A stretch of DNA of 64,000 nucleotides, from contig OW121744.1 in assembly GCA_933228675.1 (NCBI GenBank), positions 117,265,600 through 117,329,599 on the forward strand, written 5' to 3'. The DNA is from Stomorhina lunata (Eukaryota; Arthropoda; Insecta; Diptera; Rhiniidae). The notes beneath the pieces are model-generated. The model searched no databases. It worked only from the letters and a program-made list of their open reading frames with translations, and was not told where the DNA came from. Both the position numbers and the translations under genes were made by a program. Positions 23,445 through 35,762 of this stretch are shown piece after piece (the stretch's first letter is position 1; the number at the start of each line of letters is the position of its first letter).

Positions 23445-25345
23445 GTAAAATTTAAGGTGTGGTGAAAAACTTTTCAAGTGGTGAGTTTTTAATTTCTAGA
23501 AATTTTGAGTAAAAATGTTATAAATTTTCTATTAATAAATAAAATCAAAAAAATATGAAAAAATTAAAGTGTGTTGAATTTCATCTGAATGGTGGTGAGT
23601 TTCAAAATTTATATATAAAGTAAATTTTTTTAAATTAAAGAGTTGAGAGATATAAATCATATTTTAAGACATTTTTCTTATTAAATCAAGATAATTTGGG
23701 GAGTGGTGAATTGTATTTTTAAGTGCTGAGTTTTAAAATTTCTATGAATTTTCAAAATTTTTGGTTCAAATATTTTTGTAACTTTAATAAATCAGTCAAA
23801 ATTTAAGTGGTAATGAATTTCGAAATTTATATTCAAAGTAAATTTTGCTAAATTAAAGAGAAAGTATAATTGATGAATCAAATTTTTAAACGTTTTTCTT
23901 ACTAAATCAAGCTCAATTTAATGTGTGGTGAGTATTTTTTTAAGTGGTGAGTTTTTAAATTTTTATAAATTTTAAAAAATTTTAGTTCAATTGTTTAAAT
24001 ATTTTTGTAAATTAATTGAATCGATTAAATATTAAAAATTAGGGTGTGTTCAATTTCTTTTTAGTTATAACAAACTTCGAAATTTATATTAAAGGAAATT
24101 TTGCAAAATTAAAGAATTGATTAATTATATTTTTTTACTTAATCAAGCATTTTTTACTTAATCAAGCTAAATTCAAACTGTGGTGAGTATTTTTTGAGTT
24201 TTTAAATTTCTAAAAGTTTTTTAACTTTATAAACAAAAAAAAATTGTGAATTAATTTAATCAATAGAATTATAAAAATTTTAGGTGTGTTAAATTTCTGT
24301 GTGGTGGTGGTGAATTTCAAAATTTATTTTTAATAATAATATATATTTAAAACGAAGCAAAACAACTGATAAATCATATTTTGAAGCATTTTTCTTACTA
24401 ATATAAAGCGTGGTCAATATTGTTTTTAAAGTGGTGAGTTCTTAAATTTCTACAAATATTTGAAATTTTTAATACAAATGTTTAAATATTTTTGAATATT
24501 AATAAAATCGATAAAATTTAAGGTGTGTTGAATTTCTTTTTAATGGTGGTGAGTTTCGAAATTAATATATAAAATAAATTTTGAAAACTTATAGAGCTAA
24601 AAGAACTGATAAAACATATTTTTAAGCATTTTTTACAAAATCAAGTCAATAAAGGCTATGGTGAAAAAATTTTTGAAAGTGGTAAGTTTTTAAATTGCCT
24701 TTTAGTAAAGGTAAGTTTCGTAGTTCATACGAAATTATGCAATTTTTTAAAACTTAAGAGTTAAAGCAACCAAAAACTGATATAACATGAAAATTTTGGA
24801 ATATGAATAATTTATTTTGAGTATGGTGAGTTTTAGAAAATAAATCATATTTACTTTTTACATAAAAATTAATTAAAAAAAAATAAATTTTAGCTAACTA
24901 TCTTAAATTTTGAAATTTTGTGACTTTCATCCTTAAATGTGTAAAATTAAAGGTATGGTGAATTTTTTTCATTGGTGGTGAGTTTTTTGTAATTTTTTTT
25001 AAGGAGTCAAAATTATCATTATTTAATAAAACTAAACAATTATAAAAAATTCTAATGGTGTTAAATTTCCTTGCAGGGTTTTTCGTTAAAAAATGTCTAG
25101 TGGTGAGTTTCGCTATTTGTATTTATTTTAGATTTTTTAAATTGCAAAATTAAACTTTTAATGTAAATAAATAAAACTGATAAATTTTGCAGAATTTAGG
25201 GCGTGGTGAATTTATTTAGAAAGCAATAATTTTTGAAATGTGCATAAATTCCTTAATTTCTTAAAATATAACGAACTTGGGTTATAATCTGAGATGAACT
25301 ACGACAAATATAAAGTGTGGTAAAAATTTATTCAAGTGGTGAATT
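23445..25345 (+). repeat. GTGGTGA satellite with alternating monomers, block 2
   Basis: Two box types alternate again. The gtgtggtgaa + aagtggtgagtttt type lies near 23453, 23699, 23922, 24178, 24407 and 24652. The gtgtgttgaatttc + aatggtggtgagtttc type lies near 23568, 24042, 24282 and 24521, with a collapsed one near 23809. Each type recurs about every 225-255 bases. After about 24.7 kb the order becomes irregular. Monomers are more diverged than in block 1. Confidence 0.8.
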
Positions 25346-27111
25346 TTCAAATTCCTTTAAAACTTAGTATTTCTAATTAGTTCTTATTTAAAACTGAACA
25401 GTTTTCGCTTAAAACTAAATCAGTTTATATAATTTCATTTACCTTATATTAGCCATAAAAATATTAAATTCTCTATACTGAAATATAAATAAATCTTTGA
25501 TAAATCTCAGCTATTACTTAACCATTTTTCAATTACAAAATCCTTTAACTATTACCAGGAATATTTTTTTGTTTTTGCTTTGCAGGCAAAGCGGGAAAAA
25601 TCGTATAACTTTTAACATCACTTAAGGTAACTACAACAAATTAATTTACTATAAATTGTAGATTTTTGAAAGTAATATGGCGCCTAGCGGTCAAAAGTTT
25701 AATACAAAACCAACCACCACCACCACCAGCATCATCACATCTCTTACCATGTAAAACAGAAAATTCAATACGATTTTTTTTTTTTTTTTGAAGTTTAAGG
25801 TACGAGAGTACTACAAGTAAAAGGGTAATTCATGTAAAAACTGATCACGAACAAATCAATAATATCGGTTTTATATCTGTTGTGCAGTCAAGTCAGAGCA
25901 AAAGAAAAAAACAAGAGCCAAATGGAACTAAACAAATGATATGCAACGCATATTACAAAAATCTCAGTTAAAACTGGCAGTAAATAAGAATAAAACAAAT
26001 CGCTGGCGATAGAAAAATAACTATTGAATTCTATTAAAAGTTTCGAATAAAAAACAAAACTACACGAAGCAATTGCCGGGAGAGGGCTTTTGTTTGATCT
26101 CAGCCGCTGTTAAACTCGTATGTAAAATGCCGCTGCAACAAGTTGTCTTCGAACATACAACTTGACTTACAAAGTCTGGATTTGCGGGTACTGTTGAAAT
26201 ATTTCAATTAACTTTTTACTCTACCGCTCCTCACCTTTCCAGGCAAAAAAAATCTCCATATGATCATTTAACTAAAACTTTTGCTTGGACTTTTCCTTTA
26301 AACTTTTTTTAGTTTTTATTTTGTGAATTTTGTTTAAATGTCCAAGAACAATCAGTAACATGTTTAAACAGGTAGATTTTTGTTTAGTTTTCGGTACCAT
26401 TAAGTTTAACGTCCAATAACCACAGGTTTCCTACATTGCCCAGACGGACAAAAAAAAAACATTGCCAAATAAATAAGAAAAAAAAACAAAAAAGAAAGAA
26501 AAATCATTTGCAGAAAAACATACATAAACAATGTTTTGACAAATCGCTGAAAATTGAGTGCGCAAAAATATTATTTTCAATTTTCAACTCTTATGGAGGA
26601 TTCGAATGAAGAAAAACTGAAAACATTTCCACAACATGTTATACGATCTGGTATTTGAGACCTTTTGCTTGGCGATATGTAAGTATGTAGGTAGGCTGAT
26701 GTTGGTTGTTTGGTACCAAGTCTAGTATGGGGGCAAGATCATGTTGTCCGAAAAACAACAACAACAAGACCAACAAATCCATGTAACAGATAATGTTCGG
26801 AGTACTCGTATATCGATCTATAGCCGCAGGATGTTAATGATTGTAAATTAATAATTTAATATGACTACATGAGCCAAAGTGTGTTTTATGAAAATTACTT
26901 TATGTAAATCATATAAAGATAAATTTTCAAATCAACGCATTAAAACATAAATGATCTCCTTAAAAATAACAACATCAAGCCATTAAAAGGTGTGAGAAAA
27001 AATTGAAAAATATCTCCAAAAAGGTTTGAAGATATTCAAGGGAAAAAGTTATATATTGATGATATCGTAAAATTTTAGAAAATCTGGAAATTTAAAAAAT
27101 CAGAAATTATT
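25346..27111. other. AT-rich non-coding stretch, a few less biased segments
   Basis: No gene was seen. The segment near 26070-26160 (agggcttttgtttgatctca, gccgctgttaaactcg) is less AT-rich and non-repetitive, which could mean constraint. (ACC)n-like and poly-T runs lie near 25710-25790. Confidence 0.4.
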
Positions 27112-27245
27112 AATTTCTATTAAAATTATTAATTACCACAACATCCTCCATAAGCGGTAAGCCCTAAAGCATTAACACGCCGTCGATGAAAAAGAAATAA
27201 AATTGGCTGTAGAACAAAAATATTAAGTCTACGTAACAACAAATG
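27112..27245 (+). mobile_element. Family B, 3' part
   Basis: It shares catcctcc, gcggtaagccctaaagc, attaacacgccgtcgatg and the following aaagaaataaaattggctgtagaac with family B at 0.84 kb. The tRNA-like head is missing. It ends where the 11-bp minisatellite begins. Confidence 0.7.
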
Positions 27246-27270
27246 ATGCAACTTCCCTGTTCTATAAATA

Positions 27271-27722
27271 GAACTGAACTAGAACTGAACTAGAACTGAA
27301 CTAGAACTGAACTAGAACTGAACTAGAACTGAACTAGAACTGAACTAGAACTGAACTAGAACTGAACTAGAACTGAACTAGAACTGAACTAGAACTGAAC
27401 TAGAACTGAACTAGAACTGAACTAGAACTGAACTAGAACTGAACTAGAACTGAACTAGAACTGAACTAGAACTGAACTAGAACTGAACTAGAACTGAACT
27501 AGAACTGAACTAGAACTGAACTAGAACTGAACTAGAACTGAACTAGAACTGAACTAGAACTGAACTAGAACTGAACTAGAACTGAACTAGAACTGAACTA
27601 GAACTGAACTAGAACTGAACTAGAACTGAACTAGAACTGAACTAGAACTGAACTAGAACTGAACTAGAACTGAACTAGAACTGAACTAGAACTGAACTAG
27701 AACTGAACTAGAAATGAACTAA
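27271..27722 (+). repeat. 11-bp minisatellite, GAACTGAACTA x about 40
   Basis: Forty virtually identical copies of gaactgaacta run without interruption to about 27711 and end in one altered unit. Related words on the opposite strand (ctagttctgttctagttc) appear at 34.2 kb and 58.37 kb. The array abuts a family B tail. Confidence 0.97.
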
Positions 27723-29079
27723 ATAGGACAAAACTAATACTGATCCAAAGCTGATCTGTTAACGTACCTTTCTTACATTTTACTCCTTAGTCCTTCCTTA
27801 ACACAACAACACCCTTAATTGGCTGCGTTTAAACTTGACTGCCTGACTTATGTATGTCCTTGTTGAAATGCATTTTATGTTTCCCGTTCCCTAACTAATA
27901 AAAACTGCATTTATATTTTTGCAATTTGAATGCACATTTTATGAAATCCTCGAACAAAACGGCAATTATTCCTCCCCTTTTCGAAAATGCAAAATTAAAA
28001 CCTTCCAGAGATGGGTACAATTAAATTGACATAATGAAGTATTTAAAATTTGAAAGGCTAAAAACAAAATACCTCGAAACATGAAATGCATAAGAGTGGA
28101 ATGAAAATTGCCTGCAAATGAAATGCATTTTGCAATTGCGAGCGAGTGTTGAATGTTAAATGCAGTTGCATGCAACAAAGGGTTATATCAAAACGCACTT
28201 GTTGTTGGATGGTCGGTTGTTGTTTTAGCAGCAAACAATTACAACAAAACACATCAAAGGTTATTTGGGTGATAAAACACTCATTATTTTGTTTGCGCAA
28301 CAAAGCAAAAATTGCGTAAGGATTTTATTGCCTTTGGTGCACAATTATTAACTCACACTTACCAAATGCCAAAGGAAAGGCAGACAGACAGACTGTCAGC
28401 TAAAGCCAAAGGACATTTTGAGGGGTTGTGCAAAAAAAAAAGATTTTTTTGCAAATTGATTTCGACATTACCCAAGGAAACTTGCAAAAAAAAAATGAAG
28501 AAGGGTGTTATTATTTTCGCACGCTCTGAGATAAAAGTGTAAGGGAATTTTTTGTAAAATTTGCAAAGTGGTTGTATTTTTTTCCTCTTCTCGAGGTGTT
28601 TGTGCGTTAATGAGCCTGGGAAAATTTTGCAAAATTCCGTTACATTTTTGCATAAACCTTTGAAGAAAAAGGATTTGCATATAATTAATGGAATTTTTGG
28701 CATATGTGTATGCATTTTTGTATGAAGATAGATAATTCAAATGGTTATGGGAAGATTCTAATAAAGAATTTTGATTTTAAGAATTTTATTTAAAAGTAAA
28801 AGGGTTAATATTTGTAATAGTAATAAAATAAAGTGTCAATATTTGACATTTGGCAAAAAATTATCTATTACTTAAAATTCGCAAGATCCTTTTTAATGGG
28901 ACAGTATTTTGTCTATTGAATTTCTATGGATTAATTTTATCAGTTTCTATTTGAATTCAAAAGATCTTAGCTGTTTAGGAAACGAAAATGTGTAACGATT
29001 TTTATGTAAGATGTGTTACATGATTCTGTTCGATTGGCGTACTTAACTCATTGTATGTGTAACACGTAATATTTCCCAC
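27723..29079. other. AT-rich non-coding stretch
   Basis: Purine-rich and pyrimidine-rich runs are frequent, and tgcaaaattt, gcaattg and aaatgcatttt words recur near 27.9-28.7 kb. Open frames of up to 118 codons overlap each other on both strands and have no recognisable domain. Confidence 0.45.
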
Positions 29080-30225
29080 GAAAATTTGTCTATAGAAAAA
29101 TATTTCCAAGGAAAAATTTTCTATAGAAATATATTTCCAAGGAAAAATTTTCTATAGAAAAATATTTCCAAAAAAAATTTTTCTAAAGAAAAATATTTCC
29201 AAGGAAAAATTTTCTATAGAAAAATATTTCCAAGGAAAAATTTTCTATAGAAAAATATTTCCAAGGAAAAATTTTCTATAGAAAAATATTTCCAAGGAAA
29301 AATTTTCTATAGAAAAATATTTCCAACGAAAAATTTTCTATAGAATAATATTTCCAAGGAAAATTTTTCTATAGAAAAATATTTCCAACGAAAATTTTTC
29401 TATAGAAAAATATTTCCAAGGAAAAATTTTCTATAGAAAAATATTTCCAAGGAAAAATTTTCTATAGAAAAATATTTCCAAGGAAAAATTTTCTATAGAA
29501 AAATATTTCCAAGGAAAAATTTTCTATAGAAAAATATTTCCAAGGAAAAACTTTTTATAGAAAAATATTTCCAAGGAAAAATTTTCTATAGAAAAATATT
29601 TCCAAGGAAAAATCTTCTATAGAAAAATATTTCCAAGGAAAAATTTTCTATAGAAAAATATTTCCAAGGAAAAATTTTCTATAGATAAATATTTCCAACG
29701 AAAATTTTTCTATAGAAAAATATTTCCAACGAAAATATTTCTATAGAAAAATATTTCCAACGGAAATTTTTCTATAGAAAAATATTTCCAACGAAAATTT
29801 TTCTGTAGAAAAATATTTCCAACGAAAATATTTCTATAGAAAAATATTTCCAACGAAAATTTTTCTATAGAAAAATATTTCTAATGAAAATTTTTCTACA
29901 GAAAAATATTTCCAACGAAAATTTTTCTATAGAAAAATATTTCCAACCAAAATATTTCTATAGAAAAATATTTCTAACGAAAATTTTTCTATAGAAAAAT
30001 ATTTCTAATGAAAATTTTTCTACAGAAAAATATTTCCAACGAAAATTTGTCTATAGAAAAATATTTACAATGAAAATTTGTCTACAGAAAAATATTTCGA
30101 ACGAAAATTTTTCTATAAAAAAATATTTCCAACGAAAATTTTTCTATAGAAAAATATTTCCAATAAAAATTTGTCCATAGAAAAATATTTCCAACGAAAA
30201 TTTTTCTATACAAAAATATGTTCGA
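29080..30225 (+). repeat. TCTATAGA satellite array 2, TTTCCAAGG/TTTCCAACG type
   Basis: About 38 copies of a 30-bp unit TTTTCTATAGAAAAATATTT + ccaaggaaaa or ccaacgaaaa are present. The left part is dominated by ccaaggaaaaatt and the right part (after about 29.69 kb) by ccaacgaaaattt, with a small patch of the second kind near 29.32-29.40 kb. It shares the TCTATAGA palindrome with the other arrays but has a different second half. Confidence 0.96.
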
Positions 30226-31364
30226 ATACAATCTGTTAAACTTATTATACCCTTCAAACCTATTCATTGCATACCAGGAAGTAGCAATAGCCTTTACATT
30301 TACATATTGTTACCAAATCTCTATTTTATGATAAAATTTAAAAACATATAAGCCCCTTTTATAAAAGGTGTGATTTTTCCATAATGTCATTATTTATTTA
30401 ACTGACCACTTAAAAATCACAAAATCACATGGGTAATGTTTACACTCTTGTTAACAACTAGATAATTGCCCTTTGTTGGCTAATGGTCACTTTGAAAAAG
30501 CACGAAGGATACAACTGACCCTTTTTCAAATTTGACTTTTTACACATATACAAACACTCATATGCATACATATGTAAATGACCATGTAGGTTTTTCAAAT
30601 GGTCATTAAAAATTCACTAATTGATAGTAAGGATTTTTATGGGTGTTAAACAGCGAAACGACAAGAATTTGGAGGGTCAGTTCAAAACCACCACCGTTTT
30701 TCAAGTGGTCAAGGGAATAGTTTTGAATAGGGGAAGTTTTTTTTTAACATTTTTGAAATATTTATTAATGGTCAGTTTATTTAACTTGATGACTTGTATG
30801 AAGAGATAATAGTTTTTTTTTTTAATTTTCATACATAAATTAGCATATATGAGTTTTTAATAGGATTAAGCAAAAAATGAGGATAATGGCATTTGTTGGA
30901 AAGGAAAAAGGGTCGAATGGTCAGTTTGGAAGAAAGGGTTTCATAATTAAAAGAATTAGCAATAACATAAGTGGTAATAAATATATATTTACAATAATTA
31001 TAAAGCAATTAATTTCATTTTTAGAAAAACAAGATTATTTGCCCTTAAATGAAAATGTGATCATTCTCGAGTAATTTATTCTAACAGGGATTTGTACAGA
31101 GTTGCACTGATTTTGATCTTATTGGGTTTTATGTTTCCAATTGGAATTTTGTAAACTTTCTTAAGGGAATCTTGATTTATTCTTAAAGGATTTTATTTTC
31201 TTTCGAGTACTTAAGAAGAAAAGGTTTGAGTCTTGACTAAGTTTTGAAAGCTACAAAAATGAAATGAGTTCGTATATTGGAAAAAGGTCTACACAAGATA
31301 ATTTTAAGATTAATAAGTAAATCAGTATTCTCCAAAATTCCGACCGCAGGCGCTTGCATTAGTT
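30226..31364. other. Spacer with recurring TGGTCAGTTT words
   Basis: Between 30.4 and 30.93 kb, aatggtcagttt and its reverse (aactgaccactt) recur near 30400, 30484, 30514, 30577, 30599, 30676, 30769 and 30917, in both directions and at irregular spacing. Otherwise the sequence is AT-rich, with no gene recognised. Confidence 0.45.
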
Positions 31365-31430
31365 TGATCCAAGCATAGGTAGCCCATACCACCAAAAGCC
31401 GAAGACTTTTTTAATTTTCGTAAATATTTT
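31365..31430 (+). repeat. Conserved satellite flank, copy 2
   Basis: agcccataccaccaaaagcc, gaagacttttttaattttcg and taaatatttt lead directly into TCTATAGA units. This matches the flanks at 17.33 kb (reverse) and 35.77 kb. Confidence 0.8.
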
Positions 31431-33010
31431 CTATAGAATTTTTTTTTCTCAAAAATGTTTCTATAGAAACTTTTTTTCTCAAAAATTTTTCTATAAAAAA
31501 TGTTTTTTCATAAAATTTTTCCATAGAAATTTTTTTTCCTCAAAAATTTTTCTATAGAAAATTTTTTTCTCAAAAATTTTTCTATAGAGAATTTATTCCT
31601 TAAAAATTTTTCTATAGAAAATTTATTTCTCAAGAATTTTTTGATAGCAAATTCTTTTCTCAAAAATTTTTCTATAGAAATTTTTTTTCTTTCTATAGAA
31701 AAATTTTATAAAAAACAATATTGTAGAAAAAAATTTGCTATATCAGAACACAAAAATTTTTAGAAAATTTTTTTTCTCAAAACTTTTTGCTTCAAAATTT
31801 TTTATCAAAAAAATTTCCTTAGAAAACTTTTTTTATCACATATTTTTCTATAGAAAATTTTTATATCAACAATTTTTGTATAGGAAATTTTTTGAAAGAA
31901 AAATATTTGATAAAAAGTTTTCTCTAGAACAAAAGATTTTCCATAGAAAACTTTTTTATCAAATATTTTTCTATTAAACAATTTTCTATAGAAAATTTTT
32001 GTATCAAAAATTTTTCTACAGGAAACTTTTGTATTTGATAAAAAACTTTTTATGGAAAAATTTTTGATAAAAAATTTTATAAAGAACAATTGTCGAGAAA
32101 AAAATATTTTATATCAGAACTCAAAAATTTTTAGAAAATTTTTTGATACAAAAATTTCTACAGAAAAATTTTTTAAGAAAGTTTTCTATAGAAAAATTTT
32201 TGGAAAAAAAAATCATAGAAAAATATTTGATAAAAAAAATTTTCTATAGAAAAATTTTTGAGAAAAATATTTAAGACACCAGGACTCAAAAATTTTTAGT
32301 AGATTTTTTGATACAATTTTTTTATAGAAAAATTTTCTATAGAAAAAGTTTTTAAGAAAATTTTTGATAAACAAATTTTCGAAATTTTTCTATAGAAAAT
32401 TTTTTTCTCAAAAATTTTTCTATTGAATTTTTTTTCTCAAAAAATTTTCTATAGAAAATTTTTTTCTCAAAAGTTTTTTATAGAAAATAAAAAAATTTTT
32501 TCTAAAATTATTTGATAAAAAAACTTTCTATAGAAAAATTTTTAACAAAAAAATTTTTTAAAAAACAATATTGTAGAAAAAAATTTTCTATATCAGAACA
32601 CAAAAATTTTTATGAAATTTTTTGATACAAAAATTTTCTATAGAAACATTTTTTTAGAAAATTTTCTATAGAAAAATATTTGATAAAAAAGTTTTGTATA
32701 GAAAAATGTTTGAGAAAAATATTTAAGACATTAGGACTCAAACATTTTTAGTAAATTTTTTGATACAAAAATTTTCTATAGAAAAATTTTTTAAGAAAAT
32801 TTTCTATAGAAAAATATTTGATAAAAAAGTTTTGTATAGAAAAATGTTTGAGAAAAATATTTAAGACATTAGGACTCAAAAATTTTTAGTAAATTTTTTG
32901 ATACAAAATTTTTAGTAAATTTTTTGATACAAAATTTTTTTCATAGAAAAATTTTTTTTAAGAAAATTTTTGATAAAAAAATTTTCGAGAAAAATATTTA
33001 AAACATCAGA
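31431..33010. repeat. TCTATAGA satellite array 3, with inversions and a higher-order unit
   Basis: It begins with plus-direction units (tctatagaaa + T run + ctcaaaaat). It then switches to reverse-direction units (tttgataaaaaattttctat), back near 32385-32480, and again to reverse. In the reverse part a longer unit beginning agacattaggactcaaa or atcagaacacaaaaa + tttttagtaaattttttgat recurs near 32594, 32728, 32866 and 33002 (steps of about 134-138). Earlier, more diverged starts lie near 31741, 32112 and 32275. Confidence 0.9.
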
Positions 33011-35604
33011 ACTACACATTAAAAAAAATATATTTTTTAGTTGAAAGTATAAAAAACGGCAACTCTCTTTGTGCCTACCTACGTTTGATCTTACACATAC
33101 GGGAGAAAATTGGCCAAAAACAATGTTCTCCAAACTAATGCTTATTTATATGGTTACTATGTATGTGTTTTGCTTTTCTTCAGACAAAAATTTTTATAAT
33201 CATGTTTTCGAAAATTATCAATTTTGAAGTAAAAGACCCTGTATTCATTCTAAAAGATATCTTACAAGAAAATTAAAATCTAAAAAAAAACATCTTAAGC
33301 AAAAGAAAAACGGAAATCATCTAAAGATAAAGGAAAACAAAAAAGAAACCCAAAAAATGTTTCTTAACTTTGTTTTTGCTTAATGAGCAAATATCGTCCC
33401 TTCAAAGAAGAAGAATATACTATTTTTTCATTAACAAAATAAAAAAACAATACATAAAGCATAAAAAAATACATAATACTTATTTACATATACTCACACA
33501 CTCAAAACCCACACATATATATACATACATAAACACATTAAGGGTGCGTAAGGATAACAAAACATTATTTAAACAACAGAAAAAGGAATACTAAAAAAAT
33601 CCTGATAAAAAATTAAGAAAAATTCTTAGCAAGTGTACAAATATTAATGTCTGGCCATGCACACAAGACATATCTACATCCACTTATTTACATACATGCT
33701 AGAGAAAAAAATATCCTTAGATATCCTGGTTACCATAAACCTTAATGTCGAAACAGTTCAACGCACAGGACCTCGTGAAAAAAACAACATAAGAAGATTT
33801 TTTCCATTAAAAATTCTACAAAAATTACTTGATTTCTTCTTGTTTTATACATCCACATCTTCAAGATTTCTTTCGCTAAATAATAAACAATAAAGGACAC
33901 TCGAAGGATGTGTTAAGGGAAGAGTGCGATTGTAGCGGAATGGGAGTAAGTAATAATAGAAATAATGTATTTTGTGTTTTTTCTTTTTTGGGATAAATAC
34001 ACGCACTTTTTTAAATGAAATGAAAAACAGAATGTGTGTAAAAGTTTTTTCATTAAAAAGGATGTACCAAAAAGTTGGCATGATAGGTAAAGTAAAAGAT
34101 TTGTGACTTTTTAGAAAAAAAGTTTTCAGGTTTGATTTCCACTAGAGACTATAAAGTTTAAGTTCTGTTCTAGTTTTGTTCTGATTCTGTTCTAGTTCAG
34201 TTTTAGTTATTTTCTAGTACCATTCTAGACCTATTCTAGTTCTGTTCTAGTTTAAGTTAGTACCTTTTTTATTCGTCCACTTCCTAATTTATTTAAATTT
34301 TTATGTCTCAAAAGTATGATGTGTAGCTGCATAATCACTTTTTTCTAGTTTACACAGTTTTGGGGTATAAATTATATGAAGTTTTTTTCTTCAGATGAAA
34401 AAATCTACCCTCTATTTTTTATAGAAAAAAATTATATGTTTTTAAGATTTTTTTTTTTTGTTTGGGTAGAAATAAAAAACCGTAATCATTAATGCTGGCA
34501 GAATATTTAAAAGAATTTTACATATAGAGAAATGGAATATAAAAAAATTAAAATAATGTGTCCCTTGTCGTTAACAGACGACAGCAACATCAGTTACTTA
34601 CAACCGACAGTGGACAATCTGAAGTGAAGTATTAAACATTTTTCGTCCTACAAGGAAAAGTATACCTGTTATTTTCTAATTATAATATGGTTGTGTGATA
34701 TTTCTATTAACCCCACTGTGCATCAGTCAATACACTTTACACACAAAATCAAGCTAATGGTTTTAAAACTCTACAAATCTGCTGAAAGGACCAACTGTTT
34801 AACTTTAAAGCCCCAAATGGATGATGCCCAAACAACAGCCAAAATTATTTCAAATGCAATTCATGTAATAAATATATATTTTGTACAGAAAATCCATTCA
34901 AATTAACAGATACACAAATACCACGTGGAAAACCAAAACTTTCAGGACTTCGTCTATTTACTCTACTTTAAAGCCTAAAATGAAAATCATGTTCATTTAT
35001 TCGTTTTAAAAGCAAAAAAGTAACGTATATGCGTGAATATTTACGCATGAGGAATAAAAAAAAAACATTTTCTATTTCTATTTTTTTAGCAAATTTAACT
35101 TCCCTTCCTTTGACTGTTTTTGAAGTTTGGTAAATAATTATGCAAATTAGTTTTGTAGCAGTTCAGCCAGTCAGTACGTGCGTTTATCCATACGATATAC
35201 TTATGTATAAGTACAATATATAAATTCCAATTCCAGTGAAAACTTAACGAAGAGAAGTACAGTTCCTGGGTATAAGTAAAATTTTGTAAGGAAAATATTT
35301 AGAAAAAAAAAATTCATTAATATTCATCAATGTATTGATCCTTTAAGCACCAACAAGCAACCAATGCGAACAAAAAGCAAATAATGACAAAAAGGAAGGT
35401 ATTCCAATAGGGACTATTTTACTTACTACTAAATAGGATTTTTTTGTAAAACTTTTTTAAACATTTTGGTAAAAAATGTATATATTTCATAATTAATAAT
35501 ATACAAAAATACAATGTAAGTTCAATATTAACTAAATATATAAAATAAGTTTTTAATGTTAAAAATATTTTGTAATATTTATCACCAGAAAATAAACAGA
35601 CTCA
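33011..35604. other. AT-rich non-coding stretch
   Basis: A degenerate relative of the 11-bp minisatellite lies at 34155-34260 (annotated separately). Elsewhere there are poly-A and poly-T runs and chance frames below 80 codons. No gene was recognised. Confidence 0.5.
34155..34260 (-). repeat. Degenerate GAACTAGAAC minisatellite
   Basis: The plus strand shows gttctgttctagttttg, attctgttctagttcag and acctattctagttctg. This is the reverse-strand vocabulary of the 11-bp array at 27.3 kb, with variable spacing. Confidence 0.75.
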
Positions 35605-35720
35605 AGTCCCCTGAAGAAGTTTCCAAAAAAAGAAACGAAACGTTGGGAAATGTAAACAAACAATTGTTTTATTTACATCAACAATTAAAATCTGACCATA
35701 TAAGCCTAAAGGTAACCCCT
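35605..35720 (+). mobile_element. Hammerhead-like motif, variant copy
   Basis: CTGAAGA at 35611-35617 is followed by one unpaired A, then a gtttc/gaaac hairpin (35619-35623 with 35632-35636), then GAAACGTT. Flanking tccc (35607-35610) can pair with ggga (35645-35648) as stem I. Stem III would be ACGT without a loop, so single-molecule cleavage looks unlikely. An atgtaaa...tttacat hairpin lies just downstream, as in the other copies. The conserved satellite flank begins about 110 bases later. Confidence 0.5.
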
Positions 35721-35762
35721 TATAAAATTAAACTTTTTAAATTAATGGGTTAAGATCAGGTG

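Noticed and set aside
25580..25630. Possible micro-exon between a tttgcag acceptor and an aaggtaac donor
   Set aside because: Both signals are short and common in AT-rich DNA, and the enclosed frame has stops and no recognisable peptide.
27271..27722. CRISPR-like regular array
   Set aside because: The units are 11 bases with no spacers, which is a minisatellite. Nothing else suggests a prokaryote.
35605..35650. Second fully active hammerhead
   Set aside because: One extra base stands before stem II and stem III has no loop, so it is listed only as a hammerhead-like variant.
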